Source: Gordius sp. MW1 (lineage: Eukaryota > Nematomorpha > Gordioida > Gordea > Gordiidae). Taken from it: a DNA stretch of 64,000 nucleotides. Positions within the stretch are counted from its first letter, which is position 1. Each line of letters opens with the position of its first letter. Under the pieces are notes generated by a model. That model saw nothing but the letters and a program-made list of their open reading frames with translations, made no database searches and was not told the DNA's origin. Positions 59,027 through 64,000 of the stretch are shown here, piece after piece. The position numbers and the translations under genes were made by a program. The stretch spans positions 14,355,001 to 14,419,000 of the forward strand of contig OZ038530.1 in assembly GCA_964036665.1 (NCBI GenBank). Direction: 5' to 3'.

Positions 59027-60030
59027 ATTGTCATAATTGTCGTTTATAGAGACAAATAAATTCTTTTGACGAATTTTGATGAGCTAGAGTATTATTGAGT
59101 TTTAACAAATATAAAATTTGAATTTGTCAACTTATCTTGGTGACAATTGTCATAATTTTCGCTTATGAAGAGTAAATACTTTTAAAAGCTGTTACAAATA
59201 TATAATTTAAATTTATCAGTTTATTTTAATAACAATTGTGATAATTTTCGTTTGCGGGGCTAAATAAATACTTTTAGCGAAAATTGGTGGGTTAAGGTGA
59301 CATAAAGGTATTATTAAAAACTTTATTGGTAAAATTATCTTAGTGATCTTTATCATAATTGTTATATATTAAGCTAAAATTTTATTATTTTAGCTGCTTA
59401 CCTTAATTAATATTTTTTTATTTTTTATAAGATGATATAAATTAGATGAATTAAATATGCGAACCTTTTTCACAGCTTTTCAGGACTACCTTATAATTAA
59501 TGAAATTCATTAATTATGAATATAGAATACCTATCTAATTCAAGCTATTAATATCTAAGTGTTTAGAATCAAAATTCTAATTTATCGTATTGCACCTTAA
59601 TAAATGAAGTAAAAAAGTAAGAAATATTTTACCGAAAAAAGGTTTGCTAGTTTAATTAAAAAAGTATTAGCAAATATAATTATAATTGTTAATTACTATA
59701 CTAAACAATTTAAAGATAAATTTAATAATTCTACTTGGGCGCCAAGGGGGTAGGACTTTCTCCTAGCGGATACGAAGCGGTCCGGATTTTGCATTTGAGG
59801 TAACTTGGCCCCATCGGCTCCCCCGTTATCCCTTGGCAGTTTCCAGCATGTTTATAATTCACTGCGGTATATTAGAGTATTTTATTTTAGTTTCGTAGTA
59901 GAATTCGAATTGCACTATGTCAATATATCTATTTGAATTCAGTTGAGAGTTTTTTTAAATAATAAATATTTTTATTTAAAAAAAACTTTTGTATGTAGTG
60001 TATATTAGAACATAACCATTCCTATGTATG
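59027..60030. other. No gene seen
   Basis: AT-rich, with a diverged tandem motif at 59030-59350: TTGTCATAATTTTCG.TTAT and AAATAAATACTTTT recur about every 110 bp. No coding exon found. Confidence 0.45.
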
Positions 60031-60035
60031 TACAA

Positions 60036-60112
60036 GCAAGCGCGTAGCCAAGGGGGGGGGAAGCTGGAAATTAACCCCCCCCCCCCCCCGCCTCCCCTTT
60101 GGTCAAAATTTT
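60036..60112. repeat. GCGCGTAGCCAAGG element fragment
   Basis: CAAGCGCGTAGCCAAGGGGG with long G and C runs, an end of the CAGGCGCGTAG-type element seen at 11929. Confidence 0.5.
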
Positions 60113-60459
60113 AAAATTTTTTGATTAAAAAATAAAGTAAATGGGTTAAATTATCACAGTACACTTGCATAAAAGATTATAAGACACATATAAACGCATG
60201 GAAAGGTAATATATACATTTTATTTCTAAAGAGAATTTTCGAAAAAGTATTTTCAACTATGATTGTGCTCTTCGAAAATAAACTCGATTGAACATTTTCT
60301 CCGGTGAAAACACCAGACCGTCTTTGCAAGTAAATAGCTAACAAAGCGATTATGTTTAAAATTAATTAATTTCATATATATTTCAATTGTTATAGATATT
60401 ATGGTTTATTTTTAAGTTGTTACTTGAGCCTATATAAACAAATATATCTTCTTCTTCTT

Positions 60460-60725
60460 CTTTATCAGTTATTTTGTCCCACAGTCGTGGGGTTTGTTTT
60501 ACAAAATTTCTTCCATCTTGACCGGGTGAGTGCCATGTCTTGACTAATCTCTTTTGTTTTCATAACTTTATCGACTTGCCCTACTTATGTGAGGGGTCGT
60601 CCTCTTCTTCTTTTTCACGGTACCTCCATATCCAGTACTTTTCGATTTATGTCATTTGTGTCCCTTCTTAGTATATGCCCATACCACCTTAACCGATTTA
60701 TGTCGACAAAATTAACGAAAATCGG
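60460..60725 (-). pseudogene. 3' fragment of the RTE-like retroelement
   Basis: It aligns by eye with 25770-25990: ATTTCTTCCAT.TTGA.CGGGT, ATAACTTT.TCGACTTGCCCT, TACTTTTCGATTTA and ATGCCCATACCACCTTA. A CTTCTTCTTCTTCTT microsatellite lies at its left edge, the expected 3' tail of an RTE element. Right of 60700 a short inverted echo (AATCGGCTAAGGTCGTATGG) follows. Confidence 0.65.
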
Positions 60726-60779
60726 CTAAGGTCGTATGGGCATATTATATATCCCAACCTTGTTAAGCATTGACCATAA

Positions 60780-61583
60780 TAATGAATATTAATTATGGTT
60801 ATCCATCCTATCCTATCTATACAAAATTTTAATCCATCTGAATAATTATTTCTAGATAATCATGAATTTGTCCAATGATATCCTCTTACCTATAGTTATA
60901 AACAGTGATGTAAAACAGTAGCATAAACAAGGAGGGGGGCCTCAGCATAAATAAAAAAATCGGTTTAAATAAAATAGTAAATTAATTAAGGTATTTATAG
61001 TTGGATAAAAGACTAAGACTATAAATACCTTAAAAACTAATATAGGTAGGTTTTATTTTTAAATTTTAGGTAAAAAGCTCTAATCACAATTTTTTGTCTT
61101 CTCAGAACCACAAATCAATTGAAAATTTACAATAGCATTCCATACACAAAATAAATACCTTCATCATTGACCATATCTGTCTAAATTTTTCTGCCAGAAC
61201 CCCTCACGGTGTGATAACTAAATTTTCCGATAGTACCACCCTAAAACCTTCCAGTGCCCAATTTACCAATGCTACCCATAGTAACCCGACCAAAATTGCC
61301 ATTTTAAGTTTCAAGCCAAATTTTTGTCGTATTTAAAAATATTTTTTATTTAATTCTTAAATTTTTTAAATAGAAAAATTAACAAAAAAATAGTAAACTA
61401 TATAAAAGTTCTCATAGTTATAGTGCCTATCCCGGTCTACATGAATTAATTTACGACGGCGGTCCGACTTTTTAATTGTTTATTTTATATTTATAAATAA
61501 ATTTGTTTATTAAAAAAAATTTGCAACTCCCTCCCCCCCCCCGAGATAGCCTCACGAGCATCAAATTTAGTAAAGCACTAACA
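60780..61583. other. No gene seen; upstream of the ferredoxin gene
   Basis: AT-rich with a small inverted repeat around GACTAAGACTATAAATACC / GGTATTTATAGT (60988-61030) and a C run at 61535. No exon is recognised. Confidence 0.45.
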
Positions 61584-62099
61584 ATGGCAACTCGTCTCAT
61601 AACAAAATGCGGTTATATGATGGTACAGCTGATTGACCAATTTACATGCTAATATTTTCAAATTTTTTAAAACCTTGTTTATTCAAGTTATTATTAAAAA
61701 GACCTTTACTTTGCCGAAATTTTGCAGGAACACCATTATCAAGAAATATAGTATCTACCTTACCTAAGCCAGCTAGGTAAAACTAAATAATCTAATTGCA
61801 TTTTCCAATAGTAGCTACAATATAAACTTTGTATTGCCTGATGGGTCCATTGTTTCTGGTAAAGCTAATGAGGGTGACACACTATTAGATGTTGTGATTA
61901 ATAACAATCTTGATTTGGATGGATTTGGTAAATATTTTAACACCGTTGATTATTAAAGCTTTAAAGGTGCTTGTGAAGGCACCTTATCATGCTCAACTTG
62001 TCATGTGATACTGGCACAAAAAGATTTTGATAAATTGCCTGAAAAAGCATCACCCGAAGAGTTGGACATGTTAGATTTAGCATATGAATTAACAAATAC
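61584..62099 (+). CDS. FDX: Adrenodoxin-type mitochondrial [2Fe-2S] ferredoxin, 3' end missing
   Basis: Mitochondrial ferredoxins carry electrons from ferredoxin reductase to cytochrome P450s and to Fe-S cluster assembly. Exons 61584-61611 (tentative start, MATRLITKC), 61728-61776, 61812-61927 and 61967-62099 join in phase; one intron is only 39 nt. The core reads [69 protein letters not shown]. Three cluster cysteines are present (C-x5-C-x2-C). The fourth (normally in SRLGCQ) should lie in the next exon. The only in-phase candidate I found, 62781, reads T-S-R-I-E-T and stops without a cysteine. The true last exon may lie beyond the window. FDX1 versus FDX2 cannot be decided. Confidence 0.85.
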
Positions 62100-63376
62100 G
62101 TAAGCATCAATCAATTTTTACAAATGTTGAATTTTATAAATTTGAGCATATTATTCAATTTGTAATAGCTTCTTATAAGTGACTTTGTTAGTTTTTAAAA
62201 TAGCTCTATTACTTCATCTCATTTATTTGAAATCAATTATTATAATCAATTCAGACCTGAATGGCTTTTTTTATTATAAAATTGTGTTTGGGAATTTATT
62301 TTTTTTATTAAAGAAAAGTTAGTTTGAAGTTTGACTAGATCATAAATATTTGTAATATTTTTTAAAGTTATAATATTAATTATTTTATATATTTGTTAAT
62401 AATTAAATTATTAACTTTCTATGAAATACAACATTTTATATTTTATAATTATTTTTCTAACCATTAAACTTATATTGGTAGAGTGTAATTTTAAAAAAAT
62501 TGTAATTGCAACATGTTTATTTATAATTTAATATATAAAATATAAGGAGGGACAATGTATAGAATGAACCACATATAAAATATAATGTTCATGGTAATTA
62601 AGGTTAAATTTTCACATGACCTATTTTGCCATATATGTAGCTTCTGTGTCAGACACTTCATGTTAAAAAAGATATTTATAAATTTGTGAAGATCTTAATT
62701 GAAATTTGTGTGAAAAGCATTATATGAAATAAAATTGCCTTTTTAGATTTTAACAATAAATCTTGAAATTTTGTTTTAAGGTCAAGAATTGAAACTTAAA
62801 TATAGATCTTTTGGCTATATTTATCCATTTGCCATATTAAAAAATGTACATGGTAATATTTTTTAACTAACCTAATATTTTAATACAAGAATATTTAACC
62901 TTAAATTTACCAAGACTTTATAACATTGTTGTCCATTTTTGCCCTTCAATATTAGACATACAAGTCTAAAGCAATATTAGATAATTACCATTTTCATCAA
63001 CTTAGATCATCATTAACATCTTTTATTTTTTCACACATATTCAAATAAATGATAAAAAGCACTTTATAGATAAAGAAGTTGACCATTTTTTTCTTGTTAA
63101 GGTCTTTTGACTAGATTTGACAAACATTTTCTAACCATCTATGGATTTAATGATTTTCAAATTTGGTTTATAATTTGTTAAGTTATTAAATTCAAAATCC
63201 GGTGATAAAAAATTAAATAAATTATGCCGTCTTTAAAATTTATACGTTTGCCTACTGCTGCTTAATAATTTTAAGCAGCGATTGGATTTTAAACTAACAT
63301 TTACGCAAAAAATGTACTTAATAATTGGTAATATGCGTTTTTATTTTCTGCAATACTTTTATAGCTTCCTCTCTAC
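62100..63376. other. Probable ferredoxin intron; no other gene seen
   Basis: AT-rich, starts with the consensus donor GTAAGC at 62100. No exon matching the ferredoxin C-terminus was recognised. Confidence 0.45.
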
Positions 63377-63765
63377 CAGAGGCCAGATTTGTTAAAATTT
63401 TTCTGCCCGAACTCGGTCCGGTCAAAATTTTTAACTACATTTCACGGCCGGACCCGCTTAAACCCTTCTACATGTCAGCCCGGCAATGCCCGATTCATTA
63501 GAGCTGCCCGGCCCGGGAGGATGATTTTTAAAAATTTTACCAATAATTTTGTTTTATACTTGGAAAAAATTTTCAATTTAATTTTTAACTTTTTCTATAA
63601 GAACTACGATTTAAATATTATACAATCAAAAAAGTGACATGAAATAATAAACTTAAACAAAATAACACACTATATAAAAATTTTCTTTATGTCCGAATCT
63701 TGTTATAGTGCCCGCCCGAAAGTCTAATAACACGACACCGGACTTCTGGTCTTTGCTCTCTACTT
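63377..63765. mobile_element. CAGAGGCCAGATTTG CG-rich element
   Basis: It opens CAGAGGCCAGATTTGTTA with dense GCCCG motifs to about 63520, an AT-rich core, and a closing CGCCCGAAAGT...CTTCTGGTCTTTGCTCTC. Same family as 40634-41932. The open frame across 63389-63637 is low-complexity translation of these repeats. Confidence 0.6.
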
Positions 63766-64000
63766 TAAACCTTTCAGTAAATTTTGTCACGGTTTTATTA
63801 TGAAAATTTAGATTTCGGGACACCAGCCTTGAACGTTTTTTCGCCTCAGTTTGTTAGGCCTTTATTCACAACAATTTGCTATACAATCAGTAAAAGAATG
63901 TACAAATTGACGTCATATTTGACGCTGAATACACCTGTTTTCATAGCACCTTCTATATGATTGATCACGCGCTGCTTAAATACGTGAGGTGAAAAACGAA

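Overview
The window is nuclear DNA of an AT-rich metazoan. Every convincing gene is split by GT-AG introns and uses the standard code. The gene set (NOTUM, a secreted serpin, an EB-module protein, TSR1, UTP11, adrenodoxin-type ferredoxin, PFKFB) is animal-like. A short TTAGGG-type interstitial array argues weakly against insects (TTAGG) and typical nematodes (TTAGGC). I cannot name the phylum. A recurrent trait is very small introns (35-51 nt) beside large introns stuffed with transposon debris.

Layout: 0-1 kb, decayed hAT transposase (-). 1.4-2.0 kb, N-terminal exons of PFKFB (-). 2.0-4.0 kb, an inverted duplication of a small secreted-protein gene. 4-12.2 kb, mostly repeats: foldback elements, tRNA-like tandem repeat, hAT-like elements with 8-bp target duplications, plus a tentative small gene at 5.8-6.4 kb. 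12.5-15.4 kb, an unrecognised 321-aa basic protein (+). 15.8 kb, a small intronless ORF. 17.4-24.9 kb, complete TSR1 (-, 17 exons, 825 aa) with hAT-like and piggyBac-like elements and a retroelement scrap in its introns. 25.7-26.9 kb, RTE-like reverse transcriptase relic. 27-31.7 kb, repeats. 31.8-37.2 kb, complete NOTUM (+, 14 exons, about 660 aa). 37.6-40.2 kb, UTP11 (-, 7 exons), convergent with NOTUM. 40.5-43.1 kb, repeats. 43.25-47.4 kb, secreted EB-module protein (+). 47.7-50.4 kb, 3' part of an unknown membrane protein (+) with a retroelement fragment in its intron. 52.1-56.6 kb, complete serpin (-, 8 exons, 710 aa) with a very large acidic P/T/S/E insertion. 57-61.5 kb, repeats including a foldback unit with a telomere-like core. 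61.6-62.1 kb, mitochondrial ferredoxin (+). 63.4-63.8 kb, CG-rich repeat.

The genes do not form one pathway. TSR1 and UTP11 both act in 40S ribosome assembly; NOTUM switches off Wnt ligands outside the cell; PFKFB tunes glycolysis; ferredoxin feeds mitochondrial electron transfer; serpin and EB-module protein are secreted. The exon models were built by hand from splice phase and homology recalled from the protein families; no database search was run.
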